Below, piece by piece: positions 34,982-43,870 of a stretch of 64,000 nucleotides of DNA. The stretch comes from an uncultured Clostridia bacterium. Lineage in GTDB: Bacteria > Bacillota_A > Clostridia > Christensenellales > Borkfalkiaceae. The position numbers were made by a program, and so were the translations under genes. Numbering within the stretch: the first letter of the stretch is position 1; every line of letters begins with the position of its first letter. The notes beneath the pieces were generated by a model. That model did not search any database and was not told the DNA's origin. It saw only the letters and a list, made by a program, of their open reading frames with translations. Location of the stretch: positions 1 to 64,000 of the forward strand of contig CAKQXZ010000002.1 of the NCBI GenBank assembly GCA_934292955.1, in the 5' to 3' direction.

Positions 34982-36766
34982 TTACACGCGTTTTTTGTCT
35001 TCGTCGAAGTAAAACGGTTTATCCGAAAACTCTATTTCGGGATTATCCGTTCCGTCGGTATCGAACACGATAATTTCGTTTTCGCCATTTTTAAGCAGTT
35101 CTTTCGCAACGTACAGCGTGCGCTGCGGCGGCTGACAGTTGCAAAGCCTGCCTATATTCGTTCCGTTCACATACACGCAGCCGTTCCTGAAGCCCGACGG
35201 ATAAACGAAAGTATCGCAAGGTTCTTCGCCGATAAAAAGGTCGAATTTATAAAATCCTATGCGGCATGAATCTTCGGGCAGTCTGCCGAAAATCGGCTTT
35301 TTGTTTATTTCCGCCCGCAACGGATAGTTTTCGTAATTCATAAGGAATTTATCGTGCAGAAGAACGCCGCCGTGCAATCCTTTCGGGTCTTTAAGCCGCG
35401 GACCGTAATTGCATCTGCCGCGGTTTTCGACAAGAATGCCGAGTTTTCTGCGCCCGTAATCTTTTTCCGTAGAAAAACGAACCACGTTGCAGTCAAGCCC
35501 CTGCCCCATAACGCCGCGCACTTTGCCGTCAACCGTTATAGTCGCGCGGTCGGAAAGCCCCATAAGTTTCATTTCGGCATCCTGCCAAACGTCAAAGTCG
35601 AGCGCGTAGTATACATATCCGAAATCCACGCCTAAACTTTCAAAACTTTTAGGGGTCGTGCTTTTTATCGGCGTTTTGCCCGCAAGATATTCGTTAAGTT
35701 CACAAAAACCGCTTGCCTTAAGCGACGGATATGCTTTCTTTTCGGTGTTGTTCACGCCGATCGCAATCTTTTTGCCCGTGCGCTTTTCAAGTTCTTCCTT
35801 GATGGAATAATACTTGTCGGTCATATCTCCCGCTTCGCTTATCGGCGCGTTATAGTCGTAACTCGTCGTCTGAAACATGTAGTCGTTATCGAAATTCGCG
35901 CCGTTTATCATTCCGTAGTTGGTGCCGCCGCAGAACATGTAATAGTTGAACGACGCGCCGAGATCGATAAACTCGCCTGTTTCTCTGCGCGGCTTATCGG
36001 GGTCGCATATGTACGGATCGCTTCCGTAAGTATTGAACCAGCCCGACCAGTATTCGGCGCAGAAATCGGGTTGATCGGGATAGCGTTTCAACTCTTCGAA
36101 ATTTTTCGTCGGACGCGAGCCGAAAGTCAGCGCGCGTAAAACCCCGTCCGTTCCGCCGTTCTGCAACATGTCGTACTCGGCTCCGTCTGCGGTAAAAAAC
36201 AAAGTATCCGCGCCGAGTTTCTTCCAAAGCCCGACAAGCGACTTTTTATATTCCGAGTCGTTGCCGTATGAGCCGTATTCGTTTTCGATCTGAATCATCT
36301 GAATGCGCCCGCCGTTTTTTACAAGCCGCGGAACGATTATTTCAGCCAGCTTGCCGAAATATCTTGCGACCTTTTCCATAAACACGGAATCGTTGCTTCT
36401 CAATCCTATGTCTTTATAGTTAAGCAGCCACGACGGCATTCCCCCGAAATCGGTTTCGGCACAAATGTAAGGTCCCGGTCTTACTATAACGTCAAGATCC
36501 AGAGACGCGGCAAGATCGATAAACTTTCCGAGATCGAGCCGTCCCTTGAAATCGAAAACGCCTTCGCTTCTTTCGTGCAGGCTCCAGCAGACGTAAGTTT
36601 CAACCGCGTTAAGCCCGCAGTTTTTCATCTTGAGCAGCCTGTCGTACCAACATTCGGGCAAAATTCTGAAATAATGCACCGCACCCGAATGAATGTAGTG
36701 TATATTTCCGTCTTTATAAAAATTTCTGCCGCTTATTGTAATCTGTCTTGTCAATTCGTTTTGCAT
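34982..36766 (-). CDS. GH35 beta-galactosidase
   Basis: 594 residues, no signal peptide. The GH35 TIM-barrel motifs are complete: SGAVHYFRILPECW, GLNAVETYVCWSLHE, VRPGPYICAETDFGGMPSWLL, IQIENEYGSYG (acid/base Glu near 160) and CAEYWSGWFN (nucleophile Glu near 235). C-terminal jelly-roll domains follow (NGTNIGR). It removes terminal beta-galactose inside the cell. It is the first gene of the large importer operon; 148 nt separate it from the binding-protein gene. Confidence 0.94.
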   Translation of the reverse strand: MQNELTRQITISGRNFYKDGNIHYIHSGAVHYFRILPECWYDRLLKMKNCGLNAVETYVCWSLHERSEGVFDFKGRLDLGKFIDLAASLDLDVIVRPGPYICAETDFGGMPSWLLNYKDIGLRSNDSVFMEKVARYFGKLAEIIVPRLVKNGGRIQMIQIENEYGSYGNDSEYKKSLVGLWKKLGADTLFFTADGAEYDMLQNGGTDGVLRALTFGSRPTKNFEELKRYPDQPDFCAEYWSGWFNTYGSDPYICDPDKPRRETGEFIDLGASFNYYMFCGGTNYGMINGANFDNDYMFQTTSYDYNAPISEAGDMTDKYYSIKEELEKRTGKKIAIGVNNTEKKAYPSLKASGFCELNEYLAGKTPIKSTTPKSFESLGVDFGYVYYALDFDVWQDAEMKLMGLSDRATITVDGKVRGVMGQGLDCNVVRFSTEKDYGRRKLGILVENRGRCNYGPRLKDPKGLHGGVLLHDKFLMNYENYPLRAEINKKPIFGRLPEDSCRIGFYKFDLFIGEEPCDTFVYPSGFRNGCVYVNGTNIGRLCNCQPPQRTLYVAKELLKNGENEIIVFDTDGTDNPEIEFSDKPFYFDEDKKRV

Positions 36767-37249
36767 CGATAATGTTCTCTCTTTAGAAAATTAAGCCCGA
36801 TAAATATCGTTGAATAGCGTATTAAAAATTGCCGGGAATCGGGCGCACCTGTCCCTACCCCGCAAAAAAATCATATCATACGGAGTGATTTTATCAATAA
36901 ACAAACCTGCTAATTGTATGGATTTTTCTGCTATTATAAAATTTTTTCCAAGAGCAAAAATAACTCGTTTTACCCGTATTTTTCGGTAAAAATGCTTAAC
37001 CATTATAAAAGTCCGCGCAAAATCGCGCATTGTAACGGGTATAAGTGTATTTTTTTGCATAAAGCACTTTTTTCAAAAGATAAACAAATCGGCAATCTTA
37101 TCTATCACGCTCCTGTTAAACATTTTTTGAATGAAACAAAAAAACACCGCGCTTAATGCCGAACAATCGGTCAACAAGCACGGTGATTATTTTCTATGCA
37201 TTTTTCGCTTTGCAAAATTTTTTATAAACGCATTACCGTTTACGCCCGC
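36767..37249. other. 483-bp intergenic region
   Basis: No convincing gene is present; the open frames here on both strands lack ribosome binding sites and protein-like composition. It holds a candidate minus-strand promoter for the GH35 operon (TTGATA at 36897-36892, 16 bp, TATGAT at 36875-36870) and the terminator of the upstream esterase gene. Confidence 0.55.
37135..37185 (-). terminator. Terminator of SASA-type esterase gene
   Basis: Read on the minus strand: CACCGTGCTT, a 21-nt loop, AAGCGCGGTG, then TTTTTTTG. It lies 65 nt past the stop at 37250. Confidence 0.8.
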
Positions 37250-38245
37250 TTACTTTTTGAAAACGAGATCGAAAATCCTGTCTGCAAGCGGAAGTTTGTT
37301 TACGGGGTGAATATTATCCGTTTCCGAAAGGTCGGCGGATTTTACAACCGTAACGTTTTTAATGTGTTTTTCGGCGGCAAGTTGCTGTTTCTGCACGGTT
37401 CTCCACATTTTGGTCGGTTTTTCGCCTAAATTATGTATCTGTACTATCGTAAAATGCACGTCGTCACCCATATCCGAACGCCATGTTTCAACAAGCGCCT
37501 TAAGCAGTTTGCCGTAAGTCGCATTCGTCACGCTTTCCGCGTCGGTTTCGCCCTGATACCAGATAACGTCGCCGAAATTGTAACGGCTTATCTTTCTGAA
37601 CTGATATTCATACAAAGTGCCGGGCAGGTTCCAGTTAAGGTAAAGCGGATATAATTCGGTATACAATTTTTGTTCGTCAACCCGCAGTTCGTCGCTTAAA
37701 GTCACCTTTCGCGGAAGCCATGTATGAATAATCGACGCACCCTGATACGCGCATACTATCCCTACGGCGCAATTTCTTTCGCGGCTTATTCGTGTAGCCA
37801 GATGATACCCGAGCGCAGACCATTTAAGCAGATTCTCTTTTGTGCATTCAACCCAGCCGTCTTCTTCCCGCAAGGCATCGTTTTTTTCTAATCTATTTGT
37901 CGTATATGCCCGTATAAGTCGATTATCGGCTATTTCGACATGACTTTTTTCATATTCCGATTCGCCTATCGTAAACTGCAGATTAGACTGACCTGCAAGT
38001 AACAGCACTTCGCCTACGAATATATTTTTAATAACTCCTACGTTTTTACCGAACGAATATTTAAGTTCGTAAGGTCCGCCGTATCCGTGCTTGTCGAGTT
38101 CGATTTCGAAATATCCGTCAGACTTGACGAAATACTCTTTTCCGTCGAATTCGATACTGCCCTTGCCTTTGCCTTCGCCGAAAACTCTTATGGGTTTGTT
38201 TGCCTGAAAAACCGCGTTATCACAAAAAATTGCCGCCAATTTCAT
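37250..38245 (-). CDS. Sialate O-acetylesterase-type (SASA) protein
   Basis: 331 residues from the ATG at 38245, with AAGGAG upstream. Motifs of the SASA family are LLLAGQSNLQF (nucleophile Ser in GQSN), CAYQGASIIHTW, DVIWYQGETDA and the late NIHPVNK (His). A short N-terminal beta domain (to about 80) precedes the SGNH-like fold. It removes acetyl esters from sialic acid or from acetylated xylan/pectin oligosaccharides; the exact substrate is not readable. No signal peptide. One copy of the 21-nt repeat is inside the coding region. Confidence 0.85.
   Translation of the reverse strand: MKLAAIFCDNAVFQANKPIRVFGEGKGKGSIEFDGKEYFVKSDGYFEIELDKHGYGGPYELKYSFGKNVGVIKNIFVGEVLLLAGQSNLQFTIGESEYEKSHVEIADNRLIRAYTTNRLEKNDALREEDGWVECTKENLLKWSALGYHLATRISRERNCAVGIVCAYQGASIIHTWLPRKVTLSDELRVDEQKLYTELYPLYLNWNLPGTLYEYQFRKISRYNFGDVIWYQGETDAESVTNATYGKLLKALVETWRSDMGDDVHFTIVQIHNLGEKPTKMWRTVQKQQLAAEKHIKNVTVVKSADLSETDNIHPVNKLPLADRIFDLVFKK
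37912..37930 (+). repeat. Dispersed 21-nt repeat inside coding sequence
   Basis: GTATAAGTCGATTATCGGC, a near-perfect core. It encodes residues ADNRLI of the SASA-type esterase on the minus strand. Confidence 0.6.
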
Positions 38246-38348
38246 AATTGTCTGCTCCTTACGGAATGTTTTATACCGCAATTATATCACTAAAAAAGCG
38301 TAATGCCAACAAAAAAATTTGAAATTACGCTTAACTTTAATGCAATTA

Positions 38349-39047
38349 TCAATCATGTTCGGTTGTAAGAACTTCGTAAATTTCGCCGCGGACGGCGTTT
38401 ACATATTCTTCGTCGGGCTTTCTCGGTTTATCGCCGCGCGGCATGCTTTTTCTGTAAAGTATGCGGTTATGCCCTAAAACGTAAATGTCGTTGGCAATCG
38501 CAAGGCATTCTTCAATATTGTGCGTCACAAACACCGCGGTTTTGTTAGATTCTTTCAACAAGTCGGTCAATAACTTCATTAACTGCACTTTCAGCGAATA
38601 ATCGAGAGACGAAAACGGCTCGTCTAAAAGCAACGTTTCCGACGGATAAATGAACGCGCGCGCTATGCTTACGCGTTGTTTTTCTCCGCCGGATAATTGA
38701 TCGGGGTAGCTATCCGCCTTGTCTTTCAGCCCTATTTTTTCAAGCAGTCGCGTAATATCCGCGCGCAACGCCTTGTTATCTTTATCGCTAAGCACGAATT
38801 CAAGATTTTCTCTTACGGTCAGGTGCTTTATCAGCCTATCCGACTGAAAAACATATGATACGGGCATGGGTACTTCAACGCTTCCGTCATAGTCGATCAA
38901 CCCTGCCATAATGTTAAGCAAAGTCGTTTTACCTATCCCCGAAGCACCGAGTAAAGCGGTGATCTTCCCGTCGGCAAATTCAAGGTCGAAACCATCGAAA
39001 ATCGACCTATTGCCGTACTTTTTAGTTATTTTGCATAACTTTGCCAC
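38349..39047 (-). CDS. ABC transporter ATPase, nitrate/sulfonate/taurine type
   Basis: 232 residues. Walker A GASGIGKTT (about 33-41), signature LSGGEKQR (near 128), Walker B TLLLDEPFSSLD and the H-loop VFVTHNIEE are intact. It is closest in type to SsuB/TauB/ThiZ. The start is a GTG at 39047 with GGGGGTGA upstream, overlapping the permease gene by 26 nt, so the two are coupled. It energises the importer formed with the next two genes; it is not the sugar-type (MsmX) ATPase needed by the other operons. Confidence 0.9.
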   Translation of the reverse strand: MAKLCKITKKYGNRSIFDGFDLEFADGKITALLGASGIGKTTLLNIMAGLIDYDGSVEVPMPVSYVFQSDRLIKHLTVRENLEFVLSDKDNKALRADITRLLEKIGLKDKADSYPDQLSGGEKQRVSIARAFIYPSETLLLDEPFSSLDYSLKVQLMKLLTDLLKESNKTAVFVTHNIEECLAIANDIYVLGHNRILYRKSMPRGDKPRKPDEEYVNAVRGEIYEVLTTEHD

Positions 39048-39807
39048 GCGCTTTCACCCCCTTGATCGTTTTGATAATAAGCCTGTTAATCAGTTTGAAA
39101 AGTATTTCCAGAACGAACCCCAGCACGATTGCCGCGACGGTATAAGCAATCATTTCCGCCGTATCGAAAACCGCTTTCGACGTATTCATCAGCGAGCCTA
39201 TGCTTATTCCGCTCTGCACCACCGCTTCGCCCGAAACCGCAAGTTTTACCGCGAACGACAAAACGCCGGGGCATTCGTCCGCAAGAGATATGCCCGCATC
39301 CGGCAAATAAAGTTTTGTTATTATAACCGAGCGTTTTACCCTGTAAACTTTCGCCATTTCCAAAAGTTCACCGTCCACCGACGAAATTGCCGACAATATG
39401 CGCGAATACAACATAGGAAACAGTATGAACACGCACACAAGATATGGGCTTTTTTCAGACGAAATCCACAGTACGGAAAGAAAAATTACGCTCATCGTAG
39501 GCGCAACGCGGACTATCACTATAATGGGCGATAAAATGCGTTTAACCACTCCGCTTACGCTCGATAAAATTGCCGCGCCGCACGCCAATACAAAAGCGAT
39601 GACAAACGAAATTACTGCATGCAAAGTGGTTGTCGCTATCGCCTTATAAAATTCGGCAACGGAAAAAAGCCCGACGAGTTTTTCAAATGTCTGCGCGGGC
39701 GACGGCAACAAATATTCCACGTCAACGGCTTTTGCGGCTATAAACCAAAGCGCAACCGCCAACGCAACCGATATTAAAGGATATAAAATATTCTGCCACT
39801 TTTTCAT
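39022..39807 (-). CDS. ABC transporter permease, SsuC type
   Basis: 261 residues with six predicted helices. The opening WQNILYPLISVALAVALWFIAAKAVDVEYLLPSP and the cytoplasmic loop LEMAKVYRVKRSVIITKLYLP are typical of the nitrate/sulfonate/taurine/thiamine-precursor class. It partners the ATPase at 38349 and the binding protein at 39957. The substrate is unknown. Confidence 0.88.
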   Translation of the reverse strand: MKKWQNILYPLISVALAVALWFIAAKAVDVEYLLPSPAQTFEKLVGLFSVAEFYKAIATTTLHAVISFVIAFVLACGAAILSSVSGVVKRILSPIIVIVRVAPTMSVIFLSVLWISSEKSPYLVCVFILFPMLYSRILSAISSVDGELLEMAKVYRVKRSVIITKLYLPDAGISLADECPGVLSFAVKLAVSGEAVVQSGISIGSLMNTSKAVFDTAEMIAYTVAAIVLGFVLEILFKLINRLIIKTIKGVKARGKVMQNN

Positions 39808-39956
39808 TTTTCCGTTTATCCGTTTTAGTTTTTAGCCGCCGAACTCAATCACGCCCGACGGCTTTTAACGTTCTTTATTTTTTTAAGTCCGCATTTTTTA
39901 CAACCCGCGTTTTAATCAAAGAAACTTTACACGGGTTTGTATTTAATTACCGATTT

Positions 39957-40967
39957 TTACGCAAGGTAGAAATCATCGGCGGGAAGAACTCCGCCGAAGA
40001 ATTTAGTCGATTCGGCGTCGTGTTCGGTAGCCTTGGTGAAGTAGTTTTCAAGTGCGGTCTTCGCGTCTTTTGCTGTAAGATAGCCGATATTGCACGCGTC
40101 GATAAGCGATTTATCGAAAGTAACGCCCTTTAACGTGGAGTTATTTGCTTCAAGCACTTCGGAAACAGCCGACGGATTAGTCGAAATATAAGCGTAGTTT
40201 TCGGAAAGAGCCTTTCTGAGCGCGGCTATAAACGACGAATCTTCACCGACCTTACTTTTAACCACAACGCCCGCCTGCGGATAGTTGCTGCCCGCGTCCT
40301 TAATCCATTCGCTCTGGAAATCGAACACGATCGAAGTGTTTTCGAGTTTAGAAAGCGCATTCGTTGCGGCGGGTTGACCGATAACGGCATAATCTACGCG
40401 CTTGGTGCTTTTACCCGTCTGCCACATTTTCATTGCCTGAATAGCGTTAGAACCGTCGGCAACGTAAACGAATGCGGCTTTATCCGCAACGACTTCATCG
40501 CTTTTAACGTATTCGACGCCCGCTTTATTAAGGAAGTATTTCATCAGAAGGTCGGGCGTATTGCCTTCGCCTATGCTGTAAATGACCTTGCCTTTAAGGT
40601 CTTCAAGCGAGTTAAGACTATTCTGCCCGATCATATACATAAGGCCGAAAACGTTGACCGAAGCAAGTTTAACGTCCACTTTCTTATTATATAAGTTAGC
40701 GGCGGCGTTGGTCGGCATAACGGCTATCTGCGCGTTCTGCGCGTATTCGGTTGCAATAGTCGACGGAGTAACGACTTTATACGTCATTTTGTGTCCGTCG
40801 ATTTCGGGATAGTTTTTAATCAGATTGACTGCGGCAAGCACGGGCGCGCCGTCGGGCATAACGAAAACGTATTCTTCTTTCGTTACGTCGGCGGGATCGT
40901 CAAGTCCGCAAGCCACTCCGCATACGGCAATTATCAAAGTAATAATCGCAGCAAGTAATTTTTTCAT
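39957..40967 (-). CDS. ABC substrate-binding lipoprotein, NMT1/SsuA-like
   Basis: 336 residues. Lipobox AVCGVAC. The mature start YVFVMPDGAPVLAAVNLI and the domain with LEDLKGKVIYSIGEGNTPDLLMKYFL resemble SsuA/NMT1-type binding proteins for sulfonates, nitrate or thiamine precursors. GGAG precedes the ATG. A 149-nt gap separates it from the permease. Upstream lie three tandem 70-bp repeats and a TM1266-type regulator gene on the same strand, which hints at a link with metal or redox metabolism, but this is inference. Confidence 0.85.
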   Translation of the reverse strand: MKKLLAAIITLIIAVCGVACGLDDPADVTKEEYVFVMPDGAPVLAAVNLIKNYPEIDGHKMTYKVVTPSTIATEYAQNAQIAVMPTNAAANLYNKKVDVKLASVNVFGLMYMIGQNSLNSLEDLKGKVIYSIGEGNTPDLLMKYFLNKAGVEYVKSDEVVADKAAFVYVADGSNAIQAMKMWQTGKSTKRVDYAVIGQPAATNALSKLENTSIVFDFQSEWIKDAGSNYPQAGVVVKSKVGEDSSFIAALRKALSENYAYISTNPSAVSEVLEANNSTLKGVTFDKSLIDACNIGYLTAKDAKTALENYFTKATEHDAESTKFFGGVLPADDFYLA

Positions 40968-41033
40968 TGTTATATGCTCCTTTTTATTTTTTATCGTTAT
41001 TTATACATAGTAAGCGCGGCTATCAACACCCCG

Positions 41034-41243
41034 CCGTCTTCCTGAGACTTGCTCGCTTGTTCGGCTTATGAAGAATCCGGGCACGCAGTGCCGCACAAAC
41101 CGCCCGTCATCCTGAGACTTGCTCACCTGCTCGGCTTACGAAGGATCCAGGCACGCAGTGCCGCACAAACCGCCCGTCATCCTGAGACTTGCTCACCTGC
41201 TCGGCTTACGAAGGATCCAGGTGCGAAGCACCGCACATTTTAA
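41034..41243 (+). repeat. 70-bp repeat, three tandem copies
   Basis: Three units of 70 bp, each with CATCCTGAGACTTGCTC (CTTCCTGAG in unit 1), then CGGCTTACGAAGGATCC and a GGCAC-GCA-GTGCC hairpin ending in CCGCAC. Units 2 and 3 are almost identical; unit 1 is more diverged and unit 3 ends differently (GGTGC-GAA-GCACC). CATCCTGAG...GAAGGATC elements are widespread short interspersed repeats in bacteria. They create spurious open frames and lie between a regulator and a transporter gene. Confidence 0.9.
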
Positions 41244-41265
41244 TAATCAAGCAAAACCTTTTTTC

Positions 41266-41517
41266 TCAATCAATATCGACGTCGCTTACGGCAGATTTGA
41301 TTTTTACGCCGTTAAGCCTCCCGATTTTTCCCGTCATTGCGGAAATGCGTTCGGCTGTCCCTTTAACCGCAACGCTTATAAGATAGATTTCGTCTTCACG
41401 ACTGGGAATACCCATTCTTCCTATTATAAGATCGCCGTAATCCGACAAAATACCGTTAACCGACGTTGCGATTTTTCTGTCGCCTTCTATTATTATGCCT
41501 ACAACTCCAAGTTTCAT
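41266..41517 (-). CDS. TM1266-type iron-only hydrogenase system regulator
   Basis: 83 residues from the ATG at 41517 with AGGAG upstream; a 12-residue in-frame extension is discarded. The sequence KLGVVGIIIEGDRKIATSVNGILSDYG and the end VKIKSAVSDVD follow the NikR-C/ACT-like ferredoxin fold of the TM1266 family, usually found near [FeFe]-hydrogenase maturation genes. No hydrogenase or HydEFG gene is in this window. Its partner is unknown; it probably binds a small ligand or another protein as a homo-oligomer. Confidence 0.8.
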   Translation of the reverse strand: MKLGVVGIIIEGDRKIATSVNGILSDYGDLIIGRMGIPSREDEIYLISVAVKGTAERISAMTGKIGRLNGVKIKSAVSDVDID

Positions 41518-41852
41518 ATATAACTCCTTATTTATAAGAAACGGTAGCCCCACAAATTTATAAGAAACGGTAGTCCCATAAAAAAACGCAAAAACAAATC
41601 GCCGGCCGATGCGGAACGAAAGGCGATCCGAACGGGCGGTTAAAAAAATTTGTCTTACTCTCGGGGCGTTTTATAAACGCGCTTCGATCAGGACATTCAT
41701 TTATCGTGTTTATAATAACACAAAGGGCGAAAAAACGCAATCGTTTAAGCATAAAATTTGCCGCCGGCCGTCAAAAAATCACATGACGAAAAAACCCACA
41801 CCCGCTACCGGCATAATTTTGTGCCGATTTATCAAAAAAAACGCAAAAAAAA
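41518..41852. other. Intergenic region upstream of fba
   Basis: Divergent intergenic region with no convincing gene. A near-direct repeat (TTATAAGAAACGGTAG followed by CCC or TCCC) occurs at 41531 and 41560, close to the start of the TM1266-type gene. The rest is AT-rich without clear structure. Confidence 0.45.
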
Positions 41853-41881
41853 TTGCAATATGGCAAAAAATGGTATATACT
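41853..41881 (+). promoter_or_regulatory. Promoter of fba
   Basis: TTGCAA (41853-41858), 17-bp spacer, TATACT (41876-41881). A strong GGAGGT lies 8 nt before the ATG at 41920. Confidence 0.85.
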
Positions 41882-41919
41882 CATAACCGAAAGAAATATT
41901 TTATCGGAGGTACTGACCA

Positions 41920-42894
41920 ATGCCGTTAGTAACAACCAAAAAAATGTTTGAACAAGCCTACAAAAATCACTATGCGATCGGCGCGTTCAACGTAAACAAT
42001 ATGGAAATCGTTCAGGGTATCACCGAAGCCTGCAAAGAAGAACAGGCACCTGTCATTCTTCAGGTATCCAAAGGTGCGCGCGCTTACGCTAACCACACCT
42101 ACCTTGTTAAACTTGTAGAAGCAGCTGTTATCGAATGCCCCGAAATTCCTATCGCTCTGCACCTTGACCACGGTCCCGATTTCGAAACCTGCAAGGCTTG
42201 TATCGACGGCGGATTCTCTTCCGTTATGATCGACGGTTCCGCTCATTCTTTTGCAGACAATATCGAACTTACCAGAAAGGTAGTCGAATACGCTCACGAT
42301 CACGGTGTAACCGTTGAAGGCGAACTCGGAACCCTTGCGGGTATCGAAGACGAAGTAAGCCACGCCGTAGGTTCTTACACCAGACCCGAAGAAGTTGAAG
42401 AATTCGTTACCAAGACGGGCGTTGACTCGCTTGCTATCGCTATAGGAACTTCTCACGGCGCATACAAATTCAAACCCGAACAGTGCACCAGAAACGAAAA
42501 GGGTATCCTTGTTCCCCCCGCTCTCAGATTCGACATTCTCGAAGAAGTCAGCAAGAGACTGCCCGGCTTCCCCATCGTTCTGCACGGTTCTTCTTCCGTT
42601 CCGCAGGAATACGTTGCAATGATCAACGAAAACGGCGGCAAGATGCCCGACGCTATCGGCGTTCCCGAAGAACAACTCCGCGAAGCTGCAAAACTTTCCG
42701 TCTGCAAGATCAATATCGACTCCGATCTCCGTCTTGCAATGACCGGCACTATCAGGAAATTCTTCAACGACTATCCTTCCAAGTTCGACCCGAGAGAATA
42801 TCTCAAACCCGCAAGAGCAAACATCAAAGAACTTGTTAAACACAAACTCGTTGACGTTCTCGGCTGCGCAGGCAAAGCGGGCGAATGCCTGTAA
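41920..42894 (+). CDS. fba: Fructose-bisphosphate aldolase, class II
   Basis: 324 residues. The opening YAIGAFNVNNMEIVQGI, the zinc-site HLDHGPDFE, the VEGELGTLAG stretch, IGTSHGAYK and VLHGSSSVP are class II aldolase motifs. It splits fructose-1,6-bisphosphate into DHAP and glyceraldehyde-3-phosphate in glycolysis, in the cytoplasm. Codon choice is noticeably C-ending compared with neighbours, as expected for a very highly expressed gene. It has its own strong promoter and a 21-nt repeat copy after the stop. Confidence 0.97.
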   Translation: MPLVTTKKMFEQAYKNHYAIGAFNVNNMEIVQGITEACKEEQAPVILQVSKGARAYANHTYLVKLVEAAVIECPEIPIALHLDHGPDFETCKACIDGGFSSVMIDGSAHSFADNIELTRKVVEYAHDHGVTVEGELGTLAGIEDEVSHAVGSYTRPEEVEEFVTKTGVDSLAIAIGTSHGAYKFKPEQCTRNEKGILVPPALRFDILEEVSKRLPGFPIVLHGSSSVPQEYVAMINENGGKMPDAIGVPEEQLREAAKLSVCKINIDSDLRLAMTGTIRKFFNDYPSKFDPREYLKPARANIKELVKHKLVDVLGCAGKAGECL

Positions 42895-42928
42895 TATGCG
42901 TGCATAATTCGGTTACGCTTGAAATATA

Positions 42929-42948
42929 GCGATAATCGACTTATAGCC
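42929..42948 (-). repeat. Dispersed 21-nt repeat
   Basis: Plus strand GCGATAATCGACTTATAGCC, 34 nt after the fba stop. It is followed by CGACTTTTTAG, the same flank as at the copy near 48977. Confidence 0.8.
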
Positions 42949-42985
42949 CGACTTTTTAGTCAAAATATTTTATAAAAAAATAAAT

Positions 42986-43186
42986 TCTTTGGGGCGTGGC
43001 GAAATTCCACACCGATAGTATAGCCTATGAACGCAAATTATTGTTTGCGCCGAGCAGTTGAAATTCCTGCGCCGACGGTTCGCCCGATTTACCGCTTTAC
43101 AGCGATATCGGGTACAGTCCGGATGAGAAAAGAATGAAATACCTGTGTATTTTATGCGTTCCGTTTTTTTCGGAACGCATTTTTTT
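42986..43186 (+). promoter_or_regulatory. FMN riboswitch with terminator expression platform
   Basis: The aptamer spans about 42986-43134. Conserved RFN pieces are AAATTCCACACCGATAGTA, GTTGAAATTCCTGCGCCGAC and the closing CAGTCCGGATGAGA. It is followed by an intrinsic terminator: stem ATGCGTTCCG (43154-43163) / CGGAACGCAT (43171-43180) and a T-run. FMN binding would favour termination and so switch off the riboflavin transporter downstream. Confidence 0.95.
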
Positions 43187-43231
43187 GCATTAAGGCAATC
43201 GGTATTTCGTTCGCCCGTTTGGGTGAATATA

Positions 43232-43837
43232 ATGCAAAACAATATCAATAAAGAACTAACTAAAAACGAAAACATAGAAAGTAAAAACAAAAAAAGCGCA
43301 GTCAAAAAATCGGCGTCGTACTTAGCAAAGCTTGCCATTTTATCAGCATTCGGCTCGGTTCTGCTTTTCCTTGAATTCACAATTTTCCCCGCAGTACCGT
43401 GGCTGAAACTCAATTTTTCAGACGTACCCACCCTGCTTGCGTCGTTTATGTTCGGACCTGTTTCGGGCATAATCGTAAACGCGGTAAAAATAGGCATAAC
43501 GCTTATTATGCGTGGCACGAGTTCGGGATTTGTGGGCGATTTATCAAATCTTATAAGCGGCTCGCTTTACGCGTTATGCGCAGGGCTGATTTATAAAATA
43601 CGCAAGAATAAATCGGGGGCGATAATATCTTTGGGAGTCGGCAGCGCGGTATTCTGCATAAGCATGATTTTATGCAACGCGTTCATTCTTCTGCCCGCAT
43701 ACGGCATAACCGATCGAGCAGCCATTGTTCCCATTCTTTGGTGGACTCTTTTATTCAACGTAATAAAAACCGCCGCAACCTGCGTTATTACATTTTTCCT
43801 GTATAAACGTCTGCACAACTTGTTTTCTAAATTTTAA
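43232..43837 (+). CDS. ribU: Riboflavin ECF transporter S component
   Basis: About 201 residues from the ATG at 43232, the first start after the riboswitch terminator; earlier ATGs in frame lie in the terminator hairpin. Six helices are predicted. The segment FTIFPAVPWLKLNFSDVPTLLASFMFGPVSG is characteristic of RibU. It binds riboflavin in the membrane and works with the energising ECF module (EcfAA'T) encoded elsewhere. FMN control by the upstream riboswitch confirms the substrate. Confidence 0.95.
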   Translation: MQNNINKELTKNENIESKNKKSAVKKSASYLAKLAILSAFGSVLLFLEFTIFPAVPWLKLNFSDVPTLLASFMFGPVSGIIVNAVKIGITLIMRGTSSGFVGDLSNLISGSLYALCAGLIYKIRKNKSGAIISLGVGSAVFCISMILCNAFILLPAYGITDRAAIVPILWWTLLFNVIKTAATCVITFFLYKRLHNLFSKF

Positions 43838-43870
43838 CAGGTTATATAGCGCATTTTTGGCAATAAAAAA

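Noticed and set aside
36791..37156. Open frames on both strands in the GH35 upstream region
   Set aside because: Low-quality composition, no start signals, overlap each other and the terminator.
41034..41243. CRISPR array
   Set aside because: The 70-bp units are contiguous with no unique spacers, and no cas gene is present.
41049..41523. Plus-strand open frames across the 70-bp repeats
   Set aside because: They share the same peptide only because the DNA repeats; no start signal, and they run into the TM1266-type gene on the other strand.
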